A DNA stretch of 59,119 bases from an uncultured Alphaproteobacteria bacterium (GCA_944392155.1 CALXVR010000007.1:1-59119), one strand, 5' to 3'. Positions 42,952-52,520 are shown, counted from the stretch's first letter. Program-made: numbers and translations. The notes: a model not told the origin generated them from the sequence alone.

Positions 42952-45198
42952 CTACTTGAGGTAATCCAAAATTGACAAGTTCAGAGTTGTTTGCATAACC
43001 GAATAAGAAGCTTGCAGGTTTTCTGCCGCAAGAAGCAACTTAGTGGCAGCTTCCGTCTTGTCAACATTCTTTAAGGAGGAAATATTATTCTCCAAGTTAT
43101 TCTTAACCAAGGTTTGGTTTTCAGTAACGCTGTTAAGTAAAACGACATCGGAATTAACCTTAGCCAATACCGAATACATATCAGGATTGGAGGTAGATAC
43201 GCTGGCTGAAGAGTTAAATAAGGCATTCTGAATCAAGTCTAGCGAACCCATAACTCTTTCCATAGCCTGATCAGCATTTATCGTACTTTCAATTCCGTCT
43301 GCCGGATTTCTTAAATCAACCAAATTACCCTGAGCTATTTGCCCGAGCGCGCGGAACATTTGTTCAAATACAGCATCTTGACCATTAATATTAAAGGTAA
43401 GACTTTGGTTATCTGAAATCATTTTATTAGAGGAGAGCGTTCCTCCTTGATAATAAGATTGAGTTTCAAGGCTCCATTTATCAGAAGAAGCAATGACCTG
43501 TGGTTTTCCTTCTTCAGGCAAATAACTCGGATCAGCAGTTACGTAAAGTGTCGAACCGTCATCACTTATACCGGTAACCTGAACGCGAGGAGCAGTGTTG
43601 CTGCCAAAGCCTTCCATATTAATAACCGACCCAACGGGAAATGATGTTGAGAAAGTAACATTATCTGTCGGGGAGACCGTCATGCTTTCCATAATCGGCG
43701 TGCTTTCATCAACGGTAATGGTTTTGCCGTCAGAAGATACAGACTTAATCGTGTAGGCTTTTGCGTTAGCTCCGGAACCATCTCCTCCGATAACAATTGT
43801 ATCGCCGGCTTTAAGAGAAGCAAAGGCGCCATGTTGTGTTGCCTTAATTGTGCCTTTTTCTTTGTCAAAGGTCAAATCTCCGGTTGTGCGATCGTTAGCC
43901 GTAATACCTTCTTTTAAGAAACCTCCTGCATTTCCGGCAGTGAGCGTTGCTGTATTTCCACCGGTTGAAGCAATGGTTAACTCACCAACCTTATCGCCGC
44001 TCATTGTCATATTGGTAAGGTTAGCAGCGGCACTGCTCGGAAATTTGATATTAATACCATCATAATAGTTTTGAAAATCTTCCAAAGAACTGAACGGGAA
44101 GTTTATCGGAGCAGTTGAGGTATTACCGCCGCCAAACAAATATTTTCCGTTAACAAAGGTATTCAAACTGTCAACGAGCAGCTTTAGAGAAGAAAAGGCA
44201 TTTGTCTGAAGCTGTTTCATCTCTTGATATTGGTCGTTGCTCATCGTATGAGGCTCGCCTGTTGTAACACCGTTTGCTTTAAGTACGGTAGAAGAGCCGT
44301 TGATGGTATAAAGCGGGAAGGAAAATTTTGTTCCTTCAAACTTAAAGTCAGGGTTAGCCGGCAGCTTGTTTTGCAAAGCAGTCATAATTTCTTCAGCCGA
44401 AGTCAAACCGCTGATATCAATGTTGTTACCGTCACCATTATTGGCAAAGGTATATGTAACGCCGTTAACGGTCAAAGTTTTTCCCAGATAATCATTTATA
44501 TCATCGCTGGAAAAGCTGATTTCACCGCCGGTATAATCAGGCGTAAGATTACCGACCAAAGCCGTGCTTTCCGATTTTGGAGAGCCGGTTGTAACACCGT
44601 TTGCATCAATAATTGAAGACGTGTTATCAACTGTATACAAAGGATAAGAGAAAGTTGTTCCGTCAAAAGAGAAATCAGGGTTGGCGGGAAGTTTTGCTTC
44701 CAAAGCGTCCATGACATCTTGAGCCGATGCCGCACCGCTGATATCAATATTGTTGCCGTTTCCATCTTCAGCAAAAGTATAAGTCGTACCGTTAACAATT
44801 ATTGACTTACCGAGATAGTCAGCTTTATCATCACTTGAGAACGTAATCTCACCGCCGGTTTTATCAGGATCTTTTTGTGTCGAAGTATCACTGACGGAGC
44901 CGCTAAAGGATGTCAACATACTCTTAAAATCGTTGATTGTTGTCTGAACAGATTCCAAAGACTTGCTGAGCGTGTTCAGTTCAACTTGCAAGATACTGTT
45001 GTTATCCATATAGTTATTATTAACCGTCAGAGCAGCCTCAAGGCTCACAATGCTATAGGCGCTCATTCCGTAACCGGAATAAGTTTGTGCCTTCAAGCCA
45101 GTAATGGACTGAAAACTATACTGATCGACGAGCTGCTTATTCTTAAGCGCACCGTTCATCAAACTCATATAAGTTGAATAAGTAGGAACTCTAACCAT
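42952..45198 (-). CDS. flgL: Flagellar hook-filament junction protein FlgL, enlarged
   Basis: Second junction protein between hook and filament. The N-terminus (about 1-100) and C-terminus (about 620-748, coiled-coil-forming, ending LNLSILDYLK) match FlgL. The centre is greatly enlarged to give 748 residues against roughly 300-400 usually. It contains two tandem copies of a module of about 95 residues (114-207 and 223-316), each beginning TGGEI(T/S)FSSDD and containing NNIDISG, KLPANPDF and ANGVTTG. Last gene of the flagellar run. Confidence 0.87.
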   Translation of the reverse strand: MVRVPTYSTYMSLMNGALKNKQLVDQYSFQSITGLKAQTYSGYGMSAYSIVSLEAALTVNNNYMDNNSILQVELNTLSKSLESVQTTINDFKSMLTSFSGSVSDTSTQKDPDKTGGEITFSSDDKADYLGKSIIVNGTTYTFAEDGNGNNIDISGAASAQDVMDALEAKLPANPDFSFDGTTFSYPLYTVDNTSSIIDANGVTTGSPKSESTALVGNLTPDYTGGEISFSSDDINDYLGKTLTVNGVTYTFANNGDGNNIDISGLTSAEEIMTALQNKLPANPDFKFEGTKFSFPLYTINGSSTVLKANGVTTGEPHTMSNDQYQEMKQLQTNAFSSLKLLVDSLNTFVNGKYLFGGGNTSTAPINFPFSSLEDFQNYYDGINIKFPSSAAANLTNMTMSGDKVGELTIASTGGNTATLTAGNAGGFLKEGITANDRTTGDLTFDKEKGTIKATQHGAFASLKAGDTIVIGGDGSGANAKAYTIKSVSSDGKTITVDESTPIMESMTVSPTDNVTFSTSFPVGSVINMEGFGSNTAPRVQVTGISDDGSTLYVTADPSYLPEEGKPQVIASSDKWSLETQSYYQGGTLSSNKMISDNQSLTFNINGQDAVFEQMFRALGQIAQGNLVDLRNPADGIESTINADQAMERVMGSLDLIQNALFNSSASVSTSNPDMYSVLAKVNSDVVLLNSVTENQTLVKNNLENNISSLKNVDKTEAATKLLLAAENLQASYSVMQTTLNLSILDYLK

Positions 45199-45209
45199 GA
45201 TAATACCTC

Positions 45210-47393
45210 CTATTTAACCATACCTAACAGCATATCCAAAATTTCTTTGGACGCTGTAAACATTTGAGCACAAGCGGCATAACTCTGCTGATAAACAATC
45301 AACTGACTAAGTTCTTCATCCATGTCCACACCGCTGATTTGAGCCTCTTTTGTCGAAATTGAAGTCGTTAACTCTTGTTGATAAGCAAGGGTCTTGGAAG
45401 CTTCATTTGTTTCGGAAGCAATATTTCCGACAAAGGTCGAAGCATAGTTTGACAAAGTCGTAGACATTGAAGACAATGTGCCTGATTGCCCGAAAGATTG
45501 AGTTTCCGTAAAGACCTTAACCATCTCGTTCGCAATCGTGTTAGAAGCTTGGTTAAGCTTATATTCACTGCTGGCTACATCATATTGCGGAGAACCATTG
45601 GCAATCAACGCCGGTGTTGTTTTTAGTTCTTCTCTTACGGAGATAGATGCAGATACCGAAGCATTAGAAGGAGCTAGGCCAAGCTTTTCAATCACGCCGC
45701 CTTGACCACCCGGAGCTACGCTTTCAGTGATTTCGAGTTGCTCGCCGGATGAGTTGACAATGCGCAAGACATAACCGTTTCCGTTTGGAACGAGTGCAGC
45801 CTGCAGGTTTTCGTTTAAGACAGGATCACTGTTAATTTTATCAACAATTGTCTGCAAACTATCATTCGGATAAATATTGATGGAACCATAGTTCAAACCA
45901 TGTGATGTATCCGAGAAGTTAAGGGTAACCACATTTTTAAGTCCGAGGTTCATTCCTTTGCTTACAACTTTGGAGTCATAGATGGCTTCATTCGCGTTGC
46001 TGACAAAAAAGTCATTTAAGCCAAAGAAACTTGAAAAACCTTCGGCAGAGCGGTCATAAGTTCCGTCCCCGTTAGCGTCAAAGGAGATGCTGACACTACC
46101 TTGCTCACTTCCGATTGTCGAGCTGACTTCATCCATAATGGCAATACTGTATTCACTGTCGCCCGTATCAATAACCAAATGCCCGTCATCATCAAAGCTG
46201 GCAGAGGCTTGAGGCAGGTTTGCACCGTCAGGAGATTGCAACCAGTCGTTAATACGTTGTGTCATATCGGCAACGCTTCCTTCGGTAAAGCCCAGACCGC
46301 CGTTAAGGTTTGTCGTAGCAACCTGATTACCTTCAGAATCAAAGACAATAAAGCGAACATCTCCGTTTTCAATTTTAATGTTTTGCGCATTCGGATCAAT
46401 AAAGCTGCGTGTACCTGTAAGGCTGGACGGCGTGTTCGGGTAAGCCGTACCTTGGTTATGAATAGAGTTTATCTGGTTCTTCAATACACCGGCCAACTCG
46501 TCAAGTTGCGATTGTAGTGAGGGCAGGGTAACATCGCGGATTTCGATAAGTCCCTGAATCTCACCACCGGCAATCTGGTTTGTGATATCTACGCCGTCAA
46601 CATAAATACCCGTAATTCCGCCGCCGGCATAAGAGGATGTTGCGCTGGCTTGAGCAATGGAGCTGTGGCTCAAATGATGCGCGTCTCTGTCCAAAAGCGT
46701 AACGCCGTTTTTGGTCTGAATAACCATTTCGCCGTTTTCGCGTGTAAAATAGTTAATGTCAATCAAACCGCTCAAATCACGCAGAGCAGAATCTCTTTGG
46801 TCTTGGAGGTCGGCAACTCCGTCATAGCCCAAAACCTGATATTTGACGATTTTATCATTTAAGGTTTTCAGCTCGTCCAAGAGGTTGTTGATCTGGTCAA
46901 CATCTTCCTTAATGCTCATATCAGCATCGCCGCGGAGCTTCTGAATTTCTTGAGACAGATAGTTCAGACGAGAAGTAACCGTATTAGCGGCATTAAGCAG
47001 ATTATAACGTCCCGTAGCCGAAGTAACATCTGTTGAGAAGGTATTAAAAGCGGCTTGCAGGTCGGCAACACTGGCAGAGATGGAATCATCACCTTCCGGA
47101 GTACCGAGCAAGGTTTCTGTTTTGTTGAGATATTGGCTTTTGCCGTTTGCCGTACCATAGGCATTATTTGCCGCCAAGAAACTTCTAAGCAAGCCTTCAT
47201 CAACCGTACGCGTAATATTGCCCAAAGCCACACCGGCATTTTGTCCGGCCAAAACGACGTTTTTCTGCGCCATGGTTTTGCGCGTATAACCTTCCGTGTC
47301 CACATTGGCAACATTGCGGCCGATAAGCTCCAGCTGGCTCTGTGCCACTTTCATTCCTGATAGGGAAGTTTGTAATCCTGATAATAATGCCAT
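45210..47393 (-). CDS. flgK: Flagellar hook-associated protein 1 (FlgK)
   Basis: First junction protein at the hook tip. The N-terminus SGLQTSLSGMKVAQSQLELI, followed by GRNVANVDTEGYTRK, is the axial-protein motif, and the C-terminus SGVDMDEELSQLIVYQQSYAA (within the last 50 residues) is the matching coiled-coil partner. 727 residues is on the long side. Read with flgL (11 bases apart). Exported through the flagellar type III system with the help of FlgN, encoded next to it. Confidence 0.94.
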   Translation of the reverse strand: MALLSGLQTSLSGMKVAQSQLELIGRNVANVDTEGYTRKTMAQKNVVLAGQNAGVALGNITRTVDEGLLRSFLAANNAYGTANGKSQYLNKTETLLGTPEGDDSISASVADLQAAFNTFSTDVTSATGRYNLLNAANTVTSRLNYLSQEIQKLRGDADMSIKEDVDQINNLLDELKTLNDKIVKYQVLGYDGVADLQDQRDSALRDLSGLIDINYFTRENGEMVIQTKNGVTLLDRDAHHLSHSSIAQASATSSYAGGGITGIYVDGVDITNQIAGGEIQGLIEIRDVTLPSLQSQLDELAGVLKNQINSIHNQGTAYPNTPSSLTGTRSFIDPNAQNIKIENGDVRFIVFDSEGNQVATTNLNGGLGFTEGSVADMTQRINDWLQSPDGANLPQASASFDDDGHLVIDTGDSEYSIAIMDEVSSTIGSEQGSVSISFDANGDGTYDRSAEGFSSFFGLNDFFVSNANEAIYDSKVVSKGMNLGLKNVVTLNFSDTSHGLNYGSINIYPNDSLQTIVDKINSDPVLNENLQAALVPNGNGYVLRIVNSSGEQLEITESVAPGGQGGVIEKLGLAPSNASVSASISVREELKTTPALIANGSPQYDVASSEYKLNQASNTIANEMVKVFTETQSFGQSGTLSSMSTTLSNYASTFVGNIASETNEASKTLAYQQELTTSISTKEAQISGVDMDEELSQLIVYQQSYAACAQMFTASKEILDMLLGMVK

Positions 47394-47404
47394 GGTAAAA
47401 ACTC

Positions 47405-47860
47405 CTATAAAGTTCTGTTTATCGCAATTGCGTTTTTACTGTTATCCAAAGGCGAATACTTGCCTTGAGCACCATACGAGGTAGAAAAGTCCTGCGTACG
47501 TTTTTTTGCCAAATTAACGATTGAATCCATAATCGTTTGGCTAACCTGCATTCTCGTTTGCAACAAGGTGTGGTTTTGGTGTTGCAGTTCGTCCAACTTC
47601 AAAGATTCTTCGCGCAAGAGGAGCTTTTCATCTTGCTCCAAGAGCTTCAATCCTTCTTGGTTTTTGATGAAGAAGGCGACAAAAGCCCGATAAGCCGTAA
47701 CCAATTTAACCTTTTGCTCATAGAGCTCTGCCACTTTTTCTGTGTCAAACTGTTCCAAAGCCTCGTTTTCTTCACGGAGCAAATCGGCAAAGTTGCGAAC
47801 GATTTCCAAATAGTCCGAAACTTTTTCTCTGATTTCTTCTTTGTGAGATAAAGTATCCAT
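47405..47860 (-). CDS. flgN: FlgN-like export chaperone
   Basis: A 151-residue, almost fully helical, Leu/Glu/Lys-rich protein (YLEIVRNFADLLREENEALE) directly upstream of flgK. That is the place and character of FlgN, the chaperone that keeps FlgK and FlgL soluble and brings them to the export gate. The ATG at 47860 with AGAGGTG upstream is chosen; the frame is open further back but overlaps flgJ. Sequence identity in this family is low, so position carries much of the call. Confidence 0.75.
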   Translation of the reverse strand: MDTLSHKEEIREKVSDYLEIVRNFADLLREENEALEQFDTEKVAELYEQKVKLVTAYRAFVAFFIKNQEGLKLLEQDEKLLLREESLKLDELQHQNHTLLQTRMQVSQTIMDSIVNLAKKRTQDFSTSYGAQGKYSPLDNSKNAIAINRTL

Positions 47861-47861
47861 C

Positions 47862-48221
47862 TTACACCTCTTTCGTTTTTGTTCCGTCAATAAAACCCTG
47901 AGACTGCACTTCCTGCATCTCCAAGATTGATTTCATCACATAGTCAGCCACGCCGACCGTTCCTGTCTTGGCCATAGCTTTGCCATATTCGTTAATCAGG
48001 AGGGAGCGAAAAACCTTTTCGCCGTTACCGCCGCCAAACATTCCGTCGGTAGAAATCCCCTCAAACATCGTTTCAACCATACGGCTCAAAAAGAATGCCT
48101 CAAAGTCCTCAGCCGTCTGCTTAATCTCATCCATATTCTGGTTTTTGGCATTAGACATCAGGTTCTTTTGGCGTTCTATGGCCAAACCGCTGTAATCCGT
48201 ATGTAAAGCCGCCGTCATCAT
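47862..48221 (-). CDS. flgJ: FlgJ-type rod-binding protein (N-domain only)
   Basis: A 119-residue rod cap or scaffold protein. EIKQTAEDFEAFFLSRMVETM near 33-53 and GMFGGGNGEKVFRSLLINEYGKAMA near 60-84 match the FlgJ N-terminal domain. The muramidase domain found in enteric FlgJ is missing, as is usual in alphaproteobacteria, so another enzyme must open the wall. It lies between flgI and flgN with one- or two-base gaps. Confidence 0.9.
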   Translation of the reverse strand: MMTAALHTDYSGLAIERQKNLMSNAKNQNMDEIKQTAEDFEAFFLSRMVETMFEGISTDGMFGGGNGEKVFRSLLINEYGKAMAKTGTVGVADYVMKSILEMQEVQSQGFIDGTKTKEV

Positions 48222-48222
48222 C

Positions 48223-49347
48223 TTAAATCACCTCAATGTCTGCCTGCAAAGCTCCGCTGGCTTTGATGGCTTGTAAAATGCTTATGAGGTCGCGCGGGCT
48301 AACCCCTAAGGCATTTAAGCCATCTACCAGTTCTTGCAGATTAACGCCTGTGTCCAAAACGCTGAGCTTAGAATCAACGCTTTCATCAATATCAATGGCT
48401 GTTAAGGTATCTACAACCGTTGTTCCGTCAGAGAAAGGCAAGGGTTGCGAAACCAAAGGCACATCCGTAATTTTGATTGTTAAGTTGCCCTGAGCGATGG
48501 CAAGACGATTGATTTTGACATCTTTGCCGATAACCACAATGCCCGAACTCTCATCAATAACCACTTTTGCAGTCTGGTCGGGCTGAACTTGGAGCTGTTC
48601 AATTTTGGTCATCAGGTCAACGATTTTGTCTTTATAAGCTTCCGGAACATCAAGTTCAATCGTTGCCGGGTCGGTTGCTTTGGCTGTTTGCTCGCCCAAA
48701 AAAGCATTGATGGCGTCAGAAACACGTCTGGCAGTCGTAAAGTCAGGGTTTCTGAGAGCAATGCGGATTGTGTCCAAACTTTCCAAAGAGAAGGGAATCT
48801 CGTTTTCAATGATTGCACCGTTAGCAATACGTCCCGAGGTCGGAACACCTTTGGTAACGGAAGCATTTGCACCGCGAGCCGAAACACCGCCGACGGCAAC
48901 CTGACCTTGAGCAACGGCATAAACCTCGCCGTTTGCGCCAACCAAAGGTGTGGCAATCAAAGTACCGCCTTGCAGGTTTGTTGCATCACCCAAGGCAGAT
49001 ACCATAACATCAATTCGGCTACCCTGACGGGCAAAAGCCGGCAGATTAGCCGTAACCATAACCGATGCAATGTTTTTAGATTTAACTTGTCCGTCGCGAG
49101 AGTTAATGCCGACACTGTCTAACAAAGAAACCAAACTTTCTTTGGCAAAGTTGATTGATTTGATGTTATCGCCCGTTCCGTTCAAGCCCACAACCATACC
49201 ATAACCGACCAATTGGTTGTCGCGCACGCCTTCAAAGTCGGCAATATCTTTTATACGCGATGCCGAAAAAGCCGTTCCGCTCATCATCAAAGAGATAAGC
49301 GCAACAAGGGCAAAACTGGCTGTTTTCTTAACAAAATTGGCATTCAT
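48223..49347 (-). CDS. flgI: Flagellar P-ring protein FlgI
   Basis: Subunit of the periplasmic P-ring around the rod. A signal peptide (about 1-29, ending AFSAS) is followed by RIKDIADFEGVRDNQLVGYGMVVGL, written as its first 20 residues RIKDIADFEGVRDNQLVGYG, which is diagnostic. The rest runs through GDATNLQGGTLIATPL and ends NALGVSPRDLISILQAIK. The ATG at 49347 is preferred with GGAG ten bases upstream. First gene behind the sigma-54 promoter. Confidence 0.94.
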   Translation of the reverse strand: MNANFVKKTASFALVALISLMMSGTAFSASRIKDIADFEGVRDNQLVGYGMVVGLNGTGDNIKSINFAKESLVSLLDSVGINSRDGQVKSKNIASVMVTANLPAFARQGSRIDVMVSALGDATNLQGGTLIATPLVGANGEVYAVAQGQVAVGGVSARGANASVTKGVPTSGRIANGAIIENEIPFSLESLDTIRIALRNPDFTTARRVSDAINAFLGEQTAKATDPATIELDVPEAYKDKIVDLMTKIEQLQVQPDQTAKVVIDESSGIVVIGKDVKINRLAIAQGNLTIKITDVPLVSQPLPFSDGTTVVDTLTAIDIDESVDSKLSVLDTGVNLQELVDGLNALGVSPRDLISILQAIKASGALQADIEVI

Positions 49348-49392
49348 AACGCAGAAACTCCGCAAAAATCACATTAAACTTACGCTGTTATA

Positions 49393-49408
49393 TGCAATTT
49401 CTGTGCCA
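49393..49408 (-). promoter_or_regulatory. Sigma-54 promoter of the flagellar operon
   Basis: On the minus strand TGGCAC-agaaa-TTGCA matches the -24/-12 consensus exactly, with five bases between the boxes, about 46 bases before the flgI start. Sigma-54 with an FlbD- or FlrC-like activator is the known way middle and late flagellar genes are run in several alphaproteobacteria. The activator is not in this window. Confidence 0.88.
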
Positions 49409-49451
49409 ATTATTATAAAGATAAAAAACTGTGTTTAATTTCAAACAATTC

Positions 49452-49479
49452 TTGTTGTAATGTCAAAAAACAATATACT
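49452..49479 (+). promoter_or_regulatory. Promoter-like sequence for the 56-residue gene
   Basis: TTGTTG, 16 bases, TATACT, ending 43 bases before the ATG at 49523. Spacing is slightly short. Confidence 0.4.
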
Positions 49480-49522
49480 AATGTTCTAAAAACGGAATAA
49501 GATTTGTAAGGGCGAAGAGCAA

Positions 49523-49693
49523 ATGTTCAGAACATTGCTGTTTTTGTTGGATTACTTCAAGCTGGGAATAATCGGCTTCTTTATCGTCGTGTCCATATTG
49601 TATACAATCTATTCCAACCGCATTTATTCTTACGATGACACAAGTTCAACCTCCGTAAGTCAAGTTTTTCAAACACATACAACAATTTGCTGA
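49523..49693 (+). CDS. Small membrane protein, 56 residues
   Basis: A short frame with ATG at 49523 and TGA at 49691. It has one membrane segment (about 14-30: LGIIGFFIVVSILYTI), then a Tyr/Ser/Thr-rich tail that ends HTTIC. GAAGAG lies five bases upstream of the ATG. It fills the gap between the flagellar promoter and the ABC-F gene. No family is recognised; the case for it rests on the membrane segment and ribosome site. Confidence 0.45.
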   Translation: MFRTLLFLLDYFKLGIIGFFIVVSILYTIYSNRIYSYDDTSSTSVSQVFQTHTTIC

Positions 49694-49752
49694 TTCGTTT
49701 GCTTAAATTTGTGTTGCACTAGGCGATAGTCTATGCTATCAACACTTCCATT

Positions 49753-51594
49753 ATGATAGATATAAACGACATAACGCTGCGTATTGGCTCCAAAGTTCTG
49801 TTGGAGCACGCTTCCGCACATATATCAGACGGGCAAAAGGTTGGCTTGGTCGGCGCAAACGGTTGCGGAAAATCTACGCTGTTTAGAGCATTAAAAGGCG
49901 AGCTTGAGACCGAAACCGGCTCAATTTACTTTCCCAAGGGCTATCGTGTGGTTTTTGTTGAGCAGGAAATGCACGATATCAATATTCCGATAATGGATTT
50001 TTTGCTGGCCTCAGATGTTGAGCGAGCCGAGCTTTTGCAACAGCATGAAACAGCGTCAGAAAGCGAATTAGGCGAAATCCACGAGCGTTTGAAGATAATA
50101 GAGGCAGCCTCGGCTCCGGCGCGTGCGGCAGAGATTTTGCATGGCTTAGGTTTTAAGAATGAAGATTTTACGCGTCCGATAAGAGAGTTTTCCGGCGGCT
50201 GGCGAATGCGTTTGGCTTTGGCGGCAGCTTTGTTTCGCCCGTCCGAAGTTTTGCTTTTGGATGAGCCGACTAACCACTTGGATTTGGAAGCCGGAATGTG
50301 GCTGGAAAACCATCTGCAAAAATATCGCGGAACTTTAGTCATCATCAGCCATGACCGCAATATTTTGAACTCTCTGTGCAATTATATCGTGCATTTTGAC
50401 CATCAGAAGCTCATAACCTATTCCGGCAATTATGACACTTTTCAGACCACCAGAGCTCAGCAAAAAGAGGTCTTGCAAAAGCAGGCGGAAAAACAGGAAC
50501 AAAGACGCCGCCACTTGCAGTCTTTCGTTGACCGTTTCAGATATAAGGCAAGCAAAGCCAAACAGGCGCAAAGCCGTATCAAGATGCTGGAAAAGCTCCA
50601 AACCGTAACTTTGATGGAAGATGATGCTTCAACCCATTTCAGTTTTCCCGAGGCGGAAGAACTGCCGCCGCCAATGTTGACCATAGAAAACGGTGTTGTC
50701 GGTTATGATGGTAAACCGGTTTTAAGAAAGCTCAATTTGCAAATCGTGGACAATGACCGTATTGCTTTGCTCGGCGCCAACGGCAACGGTAAGTCAACCT
50801 TAGCTAAGCTCATCTCCAAGCGATTACCCTTAATGGAGGGTAGGGACATTCGCTCTTCCAAACTCAAAGTCGGTTATTTTGCCCAACATCAGGCGGAAGA
50901 ACTGCCGATGGATGAAACACCTTGCGCTTTTATGGCTCATCTGCTGCCGGATTTACCGGAGCCGAAATTGCGTGCGCATTTAGCAAGATTTGGCTTGGGG
51001 CAGGAAAAAGCACAGACCAAAATAAGCTTGCTTTCAGGCGGCGAAAAAGCCCGACTTTTGTTTGCCGCCATGACTTATAATGCGCCACAACTCCTGATTT
51101 TGGACGAGCCGACCAACCACTTGGATATTGATGGCCGCGAGGCATTGATAACCGCCTTAAACGAATATAACGGCTCGGTCATTCTCATCACCCACGACAT
51201 TCATTTGATAGAGCTTATTGCTGATAATTTGTGGTTGGTAAAAGACGGAACTTGCAAGCCTTATGACGGCGATTTGGAAGATTATAAAAATCTTCTTTTG
51301 AATAAAAATCAGCCGAAAGAAAAAGAACAAAAACCTAAACCAAAACTTGAAGAACCAAAGATAAATATAAGAGAAGAAAAGAAAAATATTAATTCTCGTT
51401 TGCGCCGCATCGAGCGTGAGATGGAAAAGCTCAACGCCGATAAAAAAACTTTGGAAGATGCTTTTCAAAACCCGCTGACCACGGAAGAAATCATCAAAAA
51501 CCAAAAAGAGCTGGCGTGGATTTCCGCCACTTTAGGCGAATATGAGGAAGAGTGGCTGGGCTTGAGCGAACAGCTTGAAAATCTGGAGAGATAA
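49753..51594 (+). CDS. ABC-F family ATPase, YheS/Uup-like
   Basis: A cytoplasmic twin-ATPase protein that acts on ribosomes, not a transporter. The first domain has GANGCGKSTLF and FSGGWRMRLALA with LLLDEPTNHLD; the second has GANGNGKSTLA, LSGGEKARLLFA and LILDEPTNHLD. The linker is basic and helical (KQEQRRRHLQSFVDRFRYKA) as in ABC-F. The C-terminal extension (about 520-613) is a coiled coil, typical of Uup and YheS. 613 residues. ybaK follows eight bases later. Confidence 0.92.
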   Translation: MIDINDITLRIGSKVLLEHASAHISDGQKVGLVGANGCGKSTLFRALKGELETETGSIYFPKGYRVVFVEQEMHDINIPIMDFLLASDVERAELLQQHETASESELGEIHERLKIIEAASAPARAAEILHGLGFKNEDFTRPIREFSGGWRMRLALAAALFRPSEVLLLDEPTNHLDLEAGMWLENHLQKYRGTLVIISHDRNILNSLCNYIVHFDHQKLITYSGNYDTFQTTRAQQKEVLQKQAEKQEQRRRHLQSFVDRFRYKASKAKQAQSRIKMLEKLQTVTLMEDDASTHFSFPEAEELPPPMLTIENGVVGYDGKPVLRKLNLQIVDNDRIALLGANGNGKSTLAKLISKRLPLMEGRDIRSSKLKVGYFAQHQAEELPMDETPCAFMAHLLPDLPEPKLRAHLARFGLGQEKAQTKISLLSGGEKARLLFAAMTYNAPQLLILDEPTNHLDIDGREALITALNEYNGSVILITHDIHLIELIADNLWLVKDGTCKPYDGDLEDYKNLLLNKNQPKEKEQKPKPKLEEPKINIREEKKNINSRLRRIEREMEKLNADKKTLEDAFQNPLTTEEIIKNQKELAWISATLGEYEEEWLGLSEQLENLER

Positions 51595-51602
51595 GGAAGA
51601 AA

Positions 51603-52079
51603 ATGAGCGAAGTAAAAACTAATGTTATGCGCATTTTAGAAAAACAAAAGATACCCTACAAGCATTATTGTTACGAGGGAACGGGAGCCGTAAACGGCGT
51701 TGAGGTTGCCGCCGCCTTAAACGAGGATGCCAACCGAGTTTTTAAGACCTTGGTAACGGTAAGCAAGTCCAGACATTATTATGTTTTTATGATTCCTGTT
51801 GCCGAGGAGCTGAATTTGAAAAAAGCCGCGGCGGCAGTAAAGGAAAAAGACGTTGAAATGCTCAAACAAAAGGAGCTTTTGCCACTCACGGGATATATTC
51901 ACGGCGGTTGCTCGCCGATAGGAATGAAAAAACAATTTCCGACGGTGGTTCACGCCTCGGCTCAAGACTATGCAACAATAATTTACAGTGCGGGAAAAGT
52001 CGGCTATCAGGTAGAAACTTCTTTGTCTGATTTGCAAAAGGTCATAAATTGCACCACGGCAGATATCATAATGCCCTAA
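51603..52079 (+). CDS. ybaK: Cys-tRNA(Pro) deacylase YbaK
   Basis: Editing protein that frees cysteine from mischarged tRNA-Pro. FKTLVTVSKSRHYYVFMIPV with the conserved Lys near 40-60, LNLKKAAAAV and GYIHGGCSPIGMKKQFP match the YbaK/EbsC family. 158 residues is normal. It shares a transcript with the ABC-F gene. Its stop overlaps the end of the convergent DUF4186 gene by four bases. Confidence 0.93.
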   Translation: MSEVKTNVMRILEKQKIPYKHYCYEGTGAVNGVEVAAALNEDANRVFKTLVTVSKSRHYYVFMIPVAEELNLKKAAAAVKEKDVEMLKQKELLPLTGYIHGGCSPIGMKKQFPTVVHASAQDYATIIYSAGKVGYQVETSLSDLQKVINCTTADIIMP

Positions 52080-52426
52080 GAGCGCATTTGTTTTTCAATC
52101 CAAGCCATAATTAAATCCACGGCATATTTCTGCTGTTCGGGAGAGAGCTGAATATTTGGCGAAACCTTGTGCCATTTTTCAAAACAATGCCGACAACAAG
52201 TTGCCGTAGCATGTTGCGCTATAAATACGGGATGATTTTTCATTGGCGTTTGATGCCCGTCGTTTGGGATATTTGCCGGAGCAAGACGGGTAGCAATAAA
52301 ATCTTCCGCATGTCGGCGGATGGCGTCATAACCTTTTTCGGCAACATAAGTTTTATACTTTTTGCCAAGCTTAAAAGAACTCCGAAATTTTGATTTTTCA
52401 AGTTTGTTTAATATATTGTCAATCAT
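52076..52426 (-). CDS. DUF4186 family protein
   Basis: A 116-residue protein with the DUF4186 pattern: KYKTYVAEKGYDAIRRHAEDFI, then NDGHQTPMKNHPVFIAQHATATCCRHC (given only by its parts HQTPMKNHPVF and HATATCCRHC). His and Cys residues clustered there could bind metal. The ATG at 52426 with GAGG 7 bases upstream is chosen over a TTG at 52432. Function unknown. Confidence 0.82.
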   Translation of the reverse strand: MIDNILNKLEKSKFRSSFKLGKKYKTYVAEKGYDAIRRHAEDFIATRLAPANIPNDGHQTPMKNHPVFIAQHATATCCRHCFEKWHKVSPNIQLSPEQQKYAVDLIMAWIEKQMRS

Positions 52427-52489
52427 CGTCAAACCTCTATATTAACTTTGTAGAACAAAAATTTTTTTTTGCAAGTCGCAAATAAGCTC

Positions 52490-52520
52490 TTGACCTAGAG
52501 TAACCTCTAAGTGCTACGCT
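52490..52520 (+). promoter_or_regulatory. MerR-type promoter and operator
   Basis: TTGACC and TACGCT are 19 bases apart, the over-long spacing that MerR-family activators correct by untwisting DNA. Within the spacer region ACCTAGAG-taac-CTCTAAGT is an almost perfect inverted repeat. It lies about 43 bases before the cupin gene. A MerR-type regulator gene is not in the window. Confidence 0.85.

Noticed and set aside
44224..44616. Plus-strand open frame of 130 codons inside flgL
   Set aside because: It lies antisense to the repeated module of flgL, has no ribosome site and looks like codon-bias shadow.
48589..49122. Plus-strand open frame of 177 codons inside flgI
   Set aside because: Antisense to a well-supported gene; composition is that of reversed flgI codons.
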